Source of the DNA: Gloeothece verrucosa PCC 7822
GTDB taxonomy: Bacteria > Cyanobacteriota > Cyanobacteriia > Cyanobacteriales > Microcystaceae
Length of the DNA stretch: 64,000 nt
Assembly (NCBI RefSeq): GCF_000147335.1
Contig: NC_014533.1
Location: 744,001-808,000, forward strand
Reading direction: 5' to 3'
The position numbers were made by a program, and so were the translations under genes. Under the pieces are notes generated by a model. It had not been told where the DNA came from and did no database searches. It saw only the letters and a list, made by a program, of their open reading frames with translations. Below are positions 28,928-38,620 of this stretch, piece by piece. The number at the start of each line of letters is the position of its first letter. Within the stretch, counting starts at the first letter, position 1.

Positions 28928-29770
28928 ATGACGAATTTTATTTTATTAACCTTGCTAGTTTTTACTCAGGTAATAGGTGATATTTTGCTAGGTTTTGCAA
29001 TGAAAAAAATAGGAAAAGTAGATTTATCGAATGTATCGGCATTTTGGTCTTTAATAACTTATGTAGTGACTAGCCCTTGGATTTGGCTAGGGATATTTTC
29101 TCTTATTATCTCTTTAGTCCTGTATTATGTGGCCGTTTCCCGGCTGGATTTGAGTTTTGTCTTACCCATACTTGCCTCTAATTATATTTTTAATGCTTTA
29201 TTGGCTTGGTTAATTTTAGGAGAACATATTTCTTCCCTGCGTTGGATTGCCACCTTAATCATTACATTAGGAGTATTTATTGTTACTATTAATAAAAGCC
29301 ATGAAATGAGAAAAACTTTTTTTTCTGCCCTTAAAAAATACTTGCAATCAGGGCTGAATTTTTTAATTTTTGCCCTACTACCTTTCGGTTTGTTTCGATT
29401 TAAAATTTGGGTATTTATATTGATTATTGTTTTGGGGGATGGTTTTGGATATTTGTTTAATGCTAAGGGAATGAAGCAGATCGGTAAAGTTCAGTTAGGG
29501 TCTCTATCTCATATGTTAGAACTCGGAAAAAAATTTATTACTAATCATTGGATTATATTAGGAATTACTGGGCAAACGATATCCTTTTTCAGTTTTATAT
29601 ATGCTTTAAGTTTGGCTGATATTAGTTTGATCAGACCCGCTACTGCCCTGACTTATGTTATTAGTTTAGTAGGGGCGCGTTTTATGTTAAAAGAAAAAAT
29701 TGGATTCAGTCGTTTAGTTGGCTTGATTATTGTTGGTATTGGTATATTTTTAATAGATTTAAATAAATAA
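28928..29770 (+). CDS. EamA/SMR-type transporter
   Basis: 280 residues with ten hydrophobic segments in two homologous halves. Each half starts like a small multidrug protein (LLVFTQVIGDILLGFAMKKIGKVDLS; LGDGFGYLFNAKGMKQIGKVQLG) and ends with an EamA-type ILGEHISSLRWIATLIITLG or MLKEKIGFSRLVGLIIV. Substrate unknown; lipid or metabolite export is possible for this group. Confidence 0.8.
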   Translation: MTNFILLTLLVFTQVIGDILLGFAMKKIGKVDLSNVSAFWSLITYVVTSPWIWLGIFSLIISLVLYYVAVSRLDLSFVLPILASNYIFNALLAWLILGEHISSLRWIATLIITLGVFIVTINKSHEMRKTFFSALKKYLQSGLNFLIFALLPFGLFRFKIWVFILIIVLGDGFGYLFNAKGMKQIGKVQLGSLSHMLELGKKFITNHWIILGITGQTISFFSFIYALSLADISLIRPATALTYVISLVGARFMLKEKIGFSRLVGLIIVGIGIFLIDLNK

Positions 29771-30067
29771 ATATTTATTAGGTTTTGTTTATGCTTATTA
29801 CTTTATTTTTTGATTGCATTTCCTCTATATTTAATTGAATGAAAGCATAAGGCGGGGCGAGACAGTTGGTAAAAATTCAATTTTATTTGTATAGATAAAA
29901 AAAGATGTAACTTAATTACAATAATGGAAAAAAAAAAGCTGCGAAAATATATATACTCTGTTAAGCTCTATACTAGGGCTAAATATATCTTGTGAAGGAT
30001 AAACCAACAGGAAGTAGTTGTTAAAGTAAAAATCAAAGAAAAAAATCGAGATTTTAAGGAGTTAATT

Positions 30068-30259
30068 ATGGCTATCTCGGCTGTTGACCTTTCTAAGCAT
30101 TTAAAAGGTGTTGATTTGCCCGCTTCTAAGCAAGACCTCATCGATTATGCCAATAGTCAAAATGTTAGTCAAGAATTAAAAGATATTCTTTCTCAAATGC
30201 CTGAGCGTGAATATCAAAATATGGCAGATGTAGAGAAAGCATTTGGAGAAGTTAAATAA
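30068..30259 (+). CDS. DUF2795 small protein
   Basis: 63 residues, full family length: AVDLSKHLKGVDLPASKQDL, ending MPEREYQNMADVEKAFGE. DUF2795 proteins are small stress-associated proteins of unknown function common in cyanobacteria. GGAG precedes the ATG. Confidence 0.85.
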   Translation: MAISAVDLSKHLKGVDLPASKQDLIDYANSQNVSQELKDILSQMPEREYQNMADVEKAFGEVK

Positions 30260-30314
30260 GATTTTGCTTAATTTAATGGGTAAGGATAAATCTAAGTTAT
30301 GAGGTAACTATTTT

Positions 30315-30788
30315 ATGAGCGATCAAATACTAGAACAGCAATCTAATCAAGTTAAGTCTACTCAAGACCAACCTATTCTTGATTATTGGCACGTCTGGAC
30401 GGATGAACAAGGAATCAGTCATCAATCTCGTCGTCAAATTCAGAACTTCAAACTAAAAAGTATCGCGGACTCTGCCTCACCTCAGTGGATCGCACAGTTC
30501 AAACAGAAGGGAGCTACTGTCGTTTTTAGTGTGCTGCCTGTAGGCTGGACGGGAATTTGGCATGAAAATCCCAAGCCTCAGTGGATTATTCCTCTGTCTG
30601 GACGGTGGTTTGTGGAGACAATGGATGGACAACGAGTGGAAATGGGTGCCGGTGACATTTCCTTTGGGGCTGATCAAAATACCAAGGAAGACTCTCAGGG
30701 ACGTAAAGGACATCTTTCAGGAACTATAGGCAATGAACCCGCCGTTTTAGTTATGATACAGTTTGATGAAACTCCGCCAATGGAATAA
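30315..30788 (+). CDS. cupin-fold protein
   Basis: 157 residues. The cupin core is WTGIWHENPKPQWIIPLSGRWFVETMDGQRVEMGAGDISFG, with His and Glu in place of the usual metal ligands, and a second strand set with KGHLSG. Too little is specific to name the ligand. 55 bases after DUF2795, probably the same transcript. Confidence 0.75.
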   Translation: MSDQILEQQSNQVKSTQDQPILDYWHVWTDEQGISHQSRRQIQNFKLKSIADSASPQWIAQFKQKGATVVFSVLPVGWTGIWHENPKPQWIIPLSGRWFVETMDGQRVEMGAGDISFGADQNTKEDSQGRKGHLSGTIGNEPAVLVMIQFDETPPME

Positions 30789-30966
30789 ATAGTTTTTACT
30801 TTCTACTTGTAGCTTTGTTTAATAGTTATCAGTTGTTTAACTACAAGAACAAAGAATTAAACAATAAAAGAATAACCGCCAAAAGTAGATGCTGCGCTAT
30901 TTGCTCGAATAAAAGCAGTTTATACAAATGCGTTTTTTTCTCAAACCCCAGTCGTAAGGAAAGTTA

Positions 30967-32055
30967 ATGAGTTCACAAAATTCGCAGCCACCATTTTTCT
31001 CTCAACAGCAAGAGGTATTAAAAAAAAATATTTTCAAAAAAGCCTCACGCCGTCAAATTCTAGGCGGTCTATCTATTGGTTTTGTTGCAGCACAAGTAGC
31101 ACCAGCCGTCGCGCAACAGTCATCTACCCTAGCAAACCGACAAGAGACAACTAGCCAGGAAATACCTAACCAGTCCATGAAACAGAACCCAGTTAACCAA
31201 TATCCAAGTCCACCTTTTCCGCGACAACCACAAAAACCGCCCGGTCTTGCCAGCGAGATGACACCACGCCCCGATCACGGTGAAACCAGTTATGAAGGTA
31301 CTGGACGGCTAATCGGACGTAAAGCACTGATTACAGGGGGCGACTCTGGTATTGGTCGGGCAGCCGCGATCGCCTTTGCTCGAGAAGGGGCTGATGTTGC
31401 TATCAACTATTTGCCTGTCGAAGAGCCAGATGCCCGTGAGGTGATTCAATTGATTGAATCAGCAGGACGCAAGGCAATAGCAATTCCTGGCGATATTCGA
31501 GAAGAAAGCTTTTGTAATCAGCTTGTTGCTACCGCAGTGCGCGAACTGGGTGGACTGGACATTCTGGTCAACAATGCCGGTAAACAGCAGTCTGTTGACT
31601 CGATAAAAGATCTAACAACAGAACAGTTCGACTCAACATTCAAAACAAACGTTTACGCCATGTTTTGGATTACCAAAGCGGCTATGTCCCATCTAAAGCC
31701 TGGTGCAAGCATCATCAATACTTCCTCAGTCCAAGCCTATGACCCTAGCGCGAACCTGCTCGACTATTCCCAGACTAAATCAGCGATCGTGGCTTTTACT
31801 AAGTCACTAGCCAAACAACTTGCCCAGCAGGGTATCCGTGTGAATGCAGTTGCACCCGGACCTTACTGGACACCACTTCAAGTTAGTGGCGGTCAACCGC
31901 AGAGTAAAATTGAGCAGTTTGGTAGTGATTCACCGATGGGTCGTCCCGGACAACCCGCAGAACTTGCCCCCATTTATGTACTTCTTGCCTCTTCCGAGTC
32001 GAGCTACGCGACAGGACAAGTTTATGGCGCGGCAGGCGGAAGCGGGAATCCTTAA
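30967..32055 (+). CDS. short-chain dehydrogenase with Tat signal
   Basis: 362 residues. The N-terminus has a twin-arginine signal (ASRRQILGGLSIGFVAAQVAPAVA, about residues 27-50) and a Pro-rich linker; the Rossmann fold starts near residue 120 with ITGGDSGIGRAAAIAFAREGADV, NNAG, and catalytic Tyr-Lys in YSQTKSA. An SDR carried across the membrane by Tat would work outside the cytosol, where NAD(P) supply is unusual, so either the cofactor is carried folded or the signal is not used. A terminator follows. Confidence 0.85.
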   Translation: MSSQNSQPPFFSQQQEVLKKNIFKKASRRQILGGLSIGFVAAQVAPAVAQQSSTLANRQETTSQEIPNQSMKQNPVNQYPSPPFPRQPQKPPGLASEMTPRPDHGETSYEGTGRLIGRKALITGGDSGIGRAAAIAFAREGADVAINYLPVEEPDAREVIQLIESAGRKAIAIPGDIREESFCNQLVATAVRELGGLDILVNNAGKQQSVDSIKDLTTEQFDSTFKTNVYAMFWITKAAMSHLKPGASIINTSSVQAYDPSANLLDYSQTKSAIVAFTKSLAKQLAQQGIRVNAVAPGPYWTPLQVSGGQPQSKIEQFGSDSPMGRPGQPAELAPIYVLLASSESSYATGQVYGAAGGSGNP

Positions 32056-32093
32056 TGCTTGATATTAATGCTTGATATTGATGTCTAGCTATT

Positions 32094-32133
32094 AAAAAAA
32101 ATCCCCACACAGGTTGCTAGGGGATAATTTTTT
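32094..32133. terminator. bidirectional rho-independent terminator
   Basis: AAAAAAAATCCCC (ATCCCC 32101-32106) pairs with GGGGAT (32120-32125), followed by TTTTTTT on the + strand and preceded by A8 that acts as T8 on the minus strand. It serves the convergent SDR and alcohol dehydrogenase genes. Confidence 0.8.
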
Positions 32134-32144
32134 TAACTTATTTA

Positions 32145-33362
32145 TTAATTTCGGCCAGGAACTAACTCGACTTTAATCCAGCCCGGCTGCCTTTTGTCAA
32201 AAGCTTTGTAAGCATCAATAGCTGAAATAAGGGGTTCGACTTGAGTCAAAATTTTTGTCGGGTCTAGCATTCCAGAATTAACCCGATCAACCAGAAAAGG
32301 AATATACTTGCGGTGATTACAGTTGCCCATGTTAATCGTTAAATTTTTATTCATCGCCATACCGATGGGGAAAAAGCGATGTGTAGGGGGATAAACACCG
32401 ATAATTGAAAGGGTTCCGGCTTTGGCTAGAGCTTGTACAGCCCAGTCTAATACTATTGAGGGCGCATTGCCAGGATGCCAGTTTCCATTTTGAGGGTTGG
32501 TTTGTGGAGCAACCTGTTTTTGCTGTCGCTCAAACTCTTCGGTAAATTGTTGAGCTTGTTGTGCGGCGGGTCCGGTGTTAGGTGATACTGCATCCACGCC
32601 TACCGCATCAATCACCCGGTCAACTCCAATCCCTCCTGTTAATTGTTTGATAATTTCAACAGGATCTTCAGCGTTAAAATCGATGATTTCTGCACCCTGC
32701 GCTTTTGCCATTTCTAAGCGTGATGCTATGGTATCAACAGCAATAATTCGTCCTGCGCCAAATAATTTAGCACTGGCGATGGCAAACTGACCGACTGGAC
32801 CACAACCAAAAATAGCGACTGTATCTCCGGGTGTAATTTCAGCGATATCGGCTCCAAAATAAGCAGTCGGAAAGATATCCGATAATAAAATAGCTTGATC
32901 GTCGCTTACATTCTTTGGAAGCTTGATTAATCCTACATTAGCATAAGGAATACGAGCATACTCGGCTTGTAATCCTTGAAACGGGCCTGTCTCCTTGGGA
33001 CCGCCAAAAAAGGCTGTTCCTGCGGCTGAACCATTAGGATTAGCATTATCGCACTGAGAATAATATCCTGTGCGACAGTAAGAACAGTAACCACAGCCAA
33101 TTGTAGAAGGAACGACGACGCGATCGCCCTTTTTGAGATTACGAACATTAGTTCCTATTTCTTCGACAATACCAACTCCTTCATGTCCAAGAATAGTTCC
33201 TTCTTTCATGCCTGAAAAAGTGCCTCGAATCATGTGTAAATCCGTGCCACAAATAGCACTGGCTGTTAAGCGAATAATCGCATCAGTGGGTTGTTCTATT
33301 TTAGGATCAGGTACGTTATCCAAACGGATATCACCTATTCCGTGAAATACTATTGCTTTCAT
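32145..33362 (-). CDS. zinc-dependent alcohol/formaldehyde dehydrogenase-like
   Basis: 405 residues of the MDR superfamily: catalytic Zn site ICGTDLHMIRG and GHEGVGIVEEIG, structural Zn site CGYCSYCRTGYYSQC, Rossmann GCGPVGQFAIASAKLFGA. An inserted stretch of about 50 residues (QQFTEEFERQQKQVAPQTNPQ..) marks the glutathione-independent formaldehyde dehydrogenase-like subgroup. ATG 33362 is chosen for the AAAGGAG seven bases upstream, not 33389. Confidence 0.88.
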   Translation of the reverse strand: MKAIVFHGIGDIRLDNVPDPKIEQPTDAIIRLTASAICGTDLHMIRGTFSGMKEGTILGHEGVGIVEEIGTNVRNLKKGDRVVVPSTIGCGYCSYCRTGYYSQCDNANPNGSAAGTAFFGGPKETGPFQGLQAEYARIPYANVGLIKLPKNVSDDQAILLSDIFPTAYFGADIAEITPGDTVAIFGCGPVGQFAIASAKLFGAGRIIAVDTIASRLEMAKAQGAEIIDFNAEDPVEIIKQLTGGIGVDRVIDAVGVDAVSPNTGPAAQQAQQFTEEFERQQKQVAPQTNPQNGNWHPGNAPSIVLDWAVQALAKAGTLSIIGVYPPTHRFFPIGMAMNKNLTINMGNCNHRKYIPFLVDRVNSGMLDPTKILTQVEPLISAIDAYKAFDKRQPGWIKVELVPGRN

Positions 33363-33689
33363 TGAAAAACTCCTTTCAATTTTGAACATTAATAAGGGTT
33401 AAGCATTAACCCGCATTTCGCCTTGAGAGCCGGCAAAAATAACCTCAAAGTCAGGAGGCAATTTATCGTATTTTCAAGTAATTTTTGTTAGTTGCGAGGG
33501 AGTTTATTTATGCTCCTTGTGTTCTCTTTAAAAAAATTTGCTTTTGCAAAAAAAACTTTATTGAACAGCTTATTGATTGTCAATGCTGATTTGATTCAAT
33601 CCTAAAGAACAAGATTTTTTTTTTCCTCTTACTAAAGAGGTGTTTAATATCTTTATTGATGTATCAGAGTTAACAAAGAAAAAATGTAT
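33363..33689. other. gene-free gap
   Basis: Holds a hairpin CCTCTT-ACTA-AAGAGG (33625-33640) with T10 on its 5' side. No gene seen. Promoter region of the alcohol dehydrogenase must lie in the left part. Confidence 0.35.
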
Positions 33690-34199
33690 TTAACTAAAAA
33701 TTAAAGCATCCAAAGAAAACGCACCAGGGCCAATAAACATGATGGTAATTAACATCACACAATACATATATGCTTTTTCCCAGGTTGGCGGTTCTCCTTT
33801 TCCTTGAGGCCCTTGATATTGATCATTGGGAATTAAATAGGGGTCACGAGCAACAAAAGGTTTGCCTTGGGCAATGTGTAAATATATGGCAAATACCATT
33901 GAACAGAAAATCGGGAGAGTCGCTAAAAAGGTAAAAAATCCTAAAACTAAGGCAACACCCCCAAAAAACATAGTAAAAGCTGAGATAAAGCACAACCAAG
34001 CGGGTTTTTTGATAGAATTAGCCCACTCTCTCAGATGGATCAACTTAGGGTAGCCATGTATCATAAATAAGAAACCGACACTCGCTCTTAGTATTAAAAA
34101 AATTACTCCTAAAAAGCCGCCTGGATAGACAGGATTAAGCGAACTAAACCAATATACGGGAGAATCGGCGACATTAATAATGGCAATTACATCAATCAT
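33690..34199 (-). CDS. DoxX-family membrane protein
   Basis: 169 residues with four membrane segments; signature LRASVGFLFMIHGYPKLIHLREW near residue 35, then ISAFTMFFGGVALVLGFFTFLATL. DoxX proteins accompany redox enzymes at the membrane. ATG with AGGAGG seven bases before. 30 bases after the gluconolactonase gene, probably one operon. Confidence 0.82.
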   Translation of the reverse strand: MIDVIAIINVADSPVYWFSSLNPVYPGGFLGVIFLILRASVGFLFMIHGYPKLIHLREWANSIKKPAWLCFISAFTMFFGGVALVLGFFTFLATLPIFCSMVFAIYLHIAQGKPFVARDPYLIPNDQYQGPQGKGEPPTWEKAYMYCVMLITIMFIGPGAFSLDALIFS

Positions 34200-34229
34200 A
34201 GTTAAACCTCCTTTAATTGTTAAAAAATA

Positions 34230-35126
34230 CTAGCCATGAGTGTTAAGGTCGATCGCATATAATGAATGTCCGGCAGTAATAAAAAGGCGATCGCCTTTAG
34301 GTCCGCCAAACGTCATATTGGTACAAGTCTCTGGAACCGGAATTTTTCCTAGACGAGTGCCATCAGGAGCATAGACCTGTACACTATCAGAGGAGCTAGT
34401 AAAAATATTGCCCTGTGCATCTATGCGAAATCCATCGGGTTCACCCGGTTCAATAACCGCAAAAACACGACCATTAGCTATTTGACGACCTTCTATCACC
34501 TCATAGACACGGATGTGATGAGGGGCATCAGGAATATTATGGGAGGCAGTATCGGACACATACAAAAGCTTTTCATCTGGACTAAAGGCTAAACCATTAG
34601 GACGTATCATATCCGTTACAACTGCCTCAATTTCTCCTGATTTTGGTTCAAAACGATAGACAAAACATCCAGGTTGTTCTTGTTCTCCGCCGTAACCTTG
34701 ATTTGGTTCAGTGATTCCATAGGTGGGATCGGTAAACCAGATTGTACCGTCACTTTTGACGACTAAATCATTTGGACTATTTAAACGTTTATTTTGATAG
34801 CGATCTACTAATATTTTCCACTCACCATCATGTTCTTGACGAATAATTGCCCGTAAACCTGATGAACAAGCAACAATTCTCCCCTCCTTATCTCGATAGT
34901 TACCACTTTGATAGTCAGAAGGGTCACGTAATACAGTTACGCCATCTTTTACACTCCAACGTAATAAGCGATTTCCGTGAGCGTCACTCCAAATTATACT
35001 ATCGTCTTCTTGGATATAAACAGGGCCTTCACTCCATACAGCACTATCAGCAATTTTTTCGACTACGTTAACCTGGCCCATCAGTGAAACCATACGATCG
35101 TCATAAATTTCAATTGCTTCAGGCAT
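34230..35126 (-). CDS. SMP-30/gluconolactonase-like lactonase
   Basis: 298 residues, six-bladed propeller of the SMP-30/Gnl family: VWSEGPVYIQEDDSIIWSDAHGNRLLRW (metal Glu in SEGP), LNSPNDLVVKSDGTIWFTDPTYGI (Asn-Asp metal site), RPNGLAFSPDEKLLYVSDT, EPDGFRIDAQGNIFTSSSD. Opens sugar lactones such as gluconolactone. Fits with nearby glucose-oxidising enzymes. GGAGGG before ATG. Confidence 0.88.
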   Translation of the reverse strand: MPEAIEIYDDRMVSLMGQVNVVEKIADSAVWSEGPVYIQEDDSIIWSDAHGNRLLRWSVKDGVTVLRDPSDYQSGNYRDKEGRIVACSSGLRAIIRQEHDGEWKILVDRYQNKRLNSPNDLVVKSDGTIWFTDPTYGITEPNQGYGGEQEQPGCFVYRFEPKSGEIEAVVTDMIRPNGLAFSPDEKLLYVSDTASHNIPDAPHHIRVYEVIEGRQIANGRVFAVIEPGEPDGFRIDAQGNIFTSSSDSVQVYAPDGTRLGKIPVPETCTNMTFGGPKGDRLFITAGHSLYAIDLNTHG

Positions 35127-35659
35127 TAGTCCCTCCGAATCTTTTCAATTGTATGTAGAACAAAAAAACTATCAGCAAATGTTTTTTTCTATTTTTTTTA
35201 GACTTCTTTATTAAGAAAATTCTTAATTTATGCACTTCTAAAAATTGTGCTGTTGTCTCTATTAAATCTTAAATTTTTAAAATTAGATATTTTTTTGATA
35301 TGTCTAAGGTTAGAAATAAAATCTAAGTCTTTAGATAGATGTTGTTTCTCTGTTGAGAATTTTAATTTAGTAATGAATTTTAATTAGTAATCTAGGCTGA
35401 AATTATTATCTAGAGACGAGTTTATTAGCTATATAATTTAATCAATGATTAAATTAATAAATAAAAAATAGAGAAAATTTAGTTTGAAAAATCCTATTAT
35501 TTGATTTGAATAAAAAGCGGGTTAATAGATAAAAATATACTTTAATCTGATTAATAATTCAGTATAAATTACTTAATGAAAGAGGAAAGCACTATGCTTT
35601 ATTTCGGATTAAAATCAATGCTCAACCCGTGTTACTCAAGAAAAATTAAGGCTTAAAAA
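35127..35659. other. gene-free AT-rich gap between divergent genes
   Basis: About 530 bases. It holds a copy of the recurrent motif (CTTTAGATAGATGTTG, 35329-35344) and a related TGTCTAAGGTTAGAAA (35301-35316). Probably the control region of both the lactonase operon and the GMC operon. Confidence 0.4.
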
Positions 35660-37231
35660 ATGAACCAAAACGAACACTACGATGTAATTATTATTGGTAC
35701 GGGGGCAGGAGGTGGCACTTTAGCCCATCGACTTGCGCCCACCCGAAAAAAAATCTTAGTCCTTGAAAGAGGTGATTTTCTCCCCAGAGAAAAAGAAAAT
35801 TGGGATGCAAAAGAAGTTTATCAAAAAGAACGCTATCAAACTGACGAACATTGGTATGATTCAGAAGGAAAACCTTTTCAACCACAAATGTGCTACTGGG
35901 TAGGAGGTAATACTAAACATTATGGAGCCGCTTTATTTAGGCGCAGAGAACGAGATTTTGAAAAAGTTATTCACAAAGGAGGTATTTCACCAGAATGGGA
36001 ATTAAAGTATCAAGATTTTGAACCCTATTATACTCAAGCTGAAAAGCTTTATGAAGTGCATGGAGAGCGAGGAAAAGATCCCACAGAACCCCCGTCAAGT
36101 GCTGACTATCCCTATCCTCCCGTTAGTCATGAACCAGATATGCAGGAACTGGCCGATGGAATCGAAAAATTAGGCTATCATCCTTTTCATATACCATTAG
36201 GGATCAAATTAAACGAAAAAGATCCTATTAATAGTCCTTGTATTCGTTGTGATACTTTTGATGGTTATCCCTGTTTAGTTAATGGTAAAGCGGATGCTGA
36301 TATTAATGCAGTCAGACCGGCTCATCTAACTTATCCTAATGTTACCCTATTAACTAAAGCCAAAGTTCTCAAATTACACACCAGTGCTTCAGGAAAAGAA
36401 ATTACTTCTGTTGAAACAGATGTTGATGGGGAAATACGTCATTTTAGGGGAGATATTGTAGTCGTTGCTTGTGGTAGTATTAACTCTGCCGCTTTACTTT
36501 TACGCTCTGCAAACGATCGACAACCTCATGGATTAGCTAATAGTTCCCAACAGGTAGGGCGCAACTTTACAAAGCAAAACGAGGTCGCTTTATTAGCGCT
36601 TCATTTTGAACCCAATAATGCCCGCTTTCAAAAAACTATTGCTGTTAGTGACTTTTATTGGGGTGAGCCAGATTATCCTTATCCTATGGGGTTAGTACAA
36701 AATACCGGCAATGTTTTAGCTCAAATGATTCCCGCAGAAGCACCTCCTTTGTTAAAACCTGTAACAAAATTGATTCCAGGTTATGAACTACATTTAATTG
36801 CTGAACGCTCGGTAGGATGGTGGTTACAAATAGAGGATTTACCCGATCCTAATAATCGAGTACGAGTTGTTGGGGATAAAATTCATCTAGATTACCAACC
36901 TAACAATACCGAAACAGTTGAGCGGCTAATTCATCGCTGGACATCCGTCATGAAATCCATCCACCGCAATGCCATGCACGTGATTCCTTTTAGCGCTTAT
37001 CCGAGACACATGATTCCTTTACAGGTAGTCGCTCATCAATGCGGAACCTGTGTCTTTGGCAGCGATCCGAAAACTTCTGTTTTAAATTTAAACTGTAGAA
37101 CACACGATATAGATAATCTCTATGTCGTAGACTCCAGTTTCTTTCCTTCTCAAGCGGGAGTTAACCCCACCCTAACTATAATGGCTAATGCCTTGCGGGT
37201 GGGCGAGCATTTAGAAGAACGTTTAAAATGA
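35660..37231 (+). CDS. GMC-family oxidoreductase
   Basis: FAD-dependent oxidation of an alcohol or sugar. 523 residues: FAD motif IIIGTGAGGGTLAHRLAPT, glutamate in VLERGDF, GGNTKHYGAALFR, and the C-terminal HQCGTCVFGSDP...NLYVVDSSFFPSQAGVNPTLT with catalytic-type His and Asn. No signal peptide. Heads a tight operon with DUF1622 and HPP genes (ATGA overlaps). Confidence 0.9.
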   Translation: MNQNEHYDVIIIGTGAGGGTLAHRLAPTRKKILVLERGDFLPREKENWDAKEVYQKERYQTDEHWYDSEGKPFQPQMCYWVGGNTKHYGAALFRRRERDFEKVIHKGGISPEWELKYQDFEPYYTQAEKLYEVHGERGKDPTEPPSSADYPYPPVSHEPDMQELADGIEKLGYHPFHIPLGIKLNEKDPINSPCIRCDTFDGYPCLVNGKADADINAVRPAHLTYPNVTLLTKAKVLKLHTSASGKEITSVETDVDGEIRHFRGDIVVVACGSINSAALLLRSANDRQPHGLANSSQQVGRNFTKQNEVALLALHFEPNNARFQKTIAVSDFYWGEPDYPYPMGLVQNTGNVLAQMIPAEAPPLLKPVTKLIPGYELHLIAERSVGWWLQIEDLPDPNNRVRVVGDKIHLDYQPNNTETVERLIHRWTSVMKSIHRNAMHVIPFSAYPRHMIPLQVVAHQCGTCVFGSDPKTSVLNLNCRTHDIDNLYVVDSSFFPSQAGVNPTLTIMANALRVGEHLEERLK

Positions 37232-37740
37232 ACCAAAAATCGTCGCAAAATACTTGGGTTAACTTATTACTGCCTTTAGCACTCATCATAGGGCTAGTTT
37301 TGCTCTTGAGTTTGAATGTAGAAGGAGGAGACACAGGGGAAGGAGCATTAATTAGCCCTTTGGAGTCGTGGTTAAAGGTAATTGTGGGTTATTTAGCGGC
37401 AGGAGCAGAAATTGCCGCAGCACTGGTAATTGGAGGAGCCGTAATTAGAGGTATTTGGACTTATCTACAATTGTTTTTCTTTCGTTCTAGACCCCATTTT
37501 GATGCTACCGAAGGAATTCGCTTACAATTGGGACGAGTGTTAGCTTTAGGGCTAGAATTTACGGTTGCTAGTGATATTTTACGCACAGCAGTAGCACCAA
37601 CTCGTCAAGATATTCTCAATTTGGGAGCGATCGTTTTACTGAGAACTTTATTAAATTATTTTCTAGAACGAGAAATAGAACAGGGAGAACAAAAGCGTTC
37701 ATTAGATCGAGAGCCAAAAATAATGGAAAATAACCGATGA
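37228..37740 (+). CDS. DUF1622 membrane protein
   Basis: 170 residues with three membrane segments and the family core LESWLKVIVGYLAAGAEIAAAL, FDATEGIRLQLGRVLALGLEFTVASDILRTAVAPT, ILNLGAIVLLRTLLNYFLEREIE. Function unknown. Overlaps the GMC stop and the next start by four bases each, so expression is coupled. Confidence 0.85.
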   Translation: MNQKSSQNTWVNLLLPLALIIGLVLLLSLNVEGGDTGEGALISPLESWLKVIVGYLAAGAEIAAALVIGGAVIRGIWTYLQLFFFRSRPHFDATEGIRLQLGRVLALGLEFTVASDILRTAVAPTRQDILNLGAIVLLRTLLNYFLEREIEQGEQKRSLDREPKIMENNR

Positions 37741-38249
37741 AGCAGCACCAGTCTACTATCCAACCTTTACAAAAGCATTCTCTCCGAAGTCGTTTAAATT
37801 GGAAGGGAGAGTTAATCATGGCTACTGCTCCAACGCTGGTTATTTTAGCAGTCTTAGCTTTGGTAGAGGTTTTAAGCCGCCAACGGTTATTATTTGCTTC
37901 TCTTGCTTCTAGTGCTTTTTTAATATATCTAGACCCACAACACGCCACTAATACGGTTCGCACTTTAGTCATTGCTCAAACTATGGCCGCCATCATCGGT
38001 TTTATCGCTTTTTTAATTTTAGGATCGGGTTATATATCAGGGGGAGTTGCCATGATTATCACCATTATTTTGATGATCTTGTTGAATGTGATGCACCCTC
38101 CCGCCGTTTCTACTTCTTTAAGTTTTGCCTTGAGAGCAGGTAATGAAAGTAATTTAATTTTGTTCGGGTTGGCAGTAGGTGTTACTGCGGTTTTAGTTGG
38201 ATTAGAACGCTTGGCACTTTGGCTTTTAATTCATTTAGGAAATCAATAA
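37737..38249 (+). CDS. HPP family membrane protein (second)
   Basis: 170 residues with four to five membrane segments and MHPPAVSTSLSFALRAG in the position of the HPP signature, SSAFLIYLDPQHATNTVRTL before it. Distinct from the 14913 protein in sequence. Third gene of the GMC operon. Confidence 0.8.
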   Translation: MKQHQSTIQPLQKHSLRSRLNWKGELIMATAPTLVILAVLALVEVLSRQRLLFASLASSAFLIYLDPQHATNTVRTLVIAQTMAAIIGFIAFLILGSGYISGGVAMIITIILMILLNVMHPPAVSTSLSFALRAGNESNLILFGLAVGVTAVLVGLERLALWLLIHLGNQ

Positions 38250-38263
38250 TTAAGGAGGAAATT

Positions 38264-38620
38264 ATGACTGAAGAACAACAATCTAACCCCCAATCAGAAT
38301 CTCAAAAAGATGACAATCAAAGTCAATCAACTGATAATATTCATACTTTATCAACCGGCATAGGGGCAGCCGGAGGAGGAGTTGCCGGCGCGGCTATTGG
38401 GAAATCTATAGCCGGAAATTTAGGAGCAACAATAGGAGGTGTAGCTGGTGCTATCGCTGGCGGTGTAGCTGGTAATAAATTAGCCGATTTAACGGAAAAA
38501 CTTACCGAAGAACTTAGCCCTAGTTATAGTTTTGGTGTAGGTGCTAATAACAAACCCGTTGAATTACCTGCTCATTATTCTTGGGAAGAATTACAAGCAT
38601 TATCAAAACCACAATCGTAA
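38264..38620 (+). CDS. glycine-zipper protein of unknown function
   Basis: 118 residues. A polar Gln/Ser-rich start is followed by a long glycine zipper (GIGAAGGGVAGAAIGKSIAGN and GGVAGAIAGGVAGNKLAD, about residues 32-75) and an acidic end with YSWEELQALSKPQS. ATG 38264 has AAGGAGG upstream. Fourth gene of the operon; probably membrane-associated. Confidence 0.7.
   Translation: MTEEQQSNPQSESQKDDNQSQSTDNIHTLSTGIGAAGGGVAGAAIGKSIAGNLGATIGGVAGAIAGGVAGNKLADLTEKLTEELSPSYSFGVGANNKPVELPAHYSWEELQALSKPQS

Noticed and set aside
33625..33640. Hairpin CCTCTT-ACTA-AAGAGG as a terminator
   Set aside because: The T-run is on the 5' side for the + strand and becomes an A-run after the hairpin on the minus strand, so it fits neither direction.
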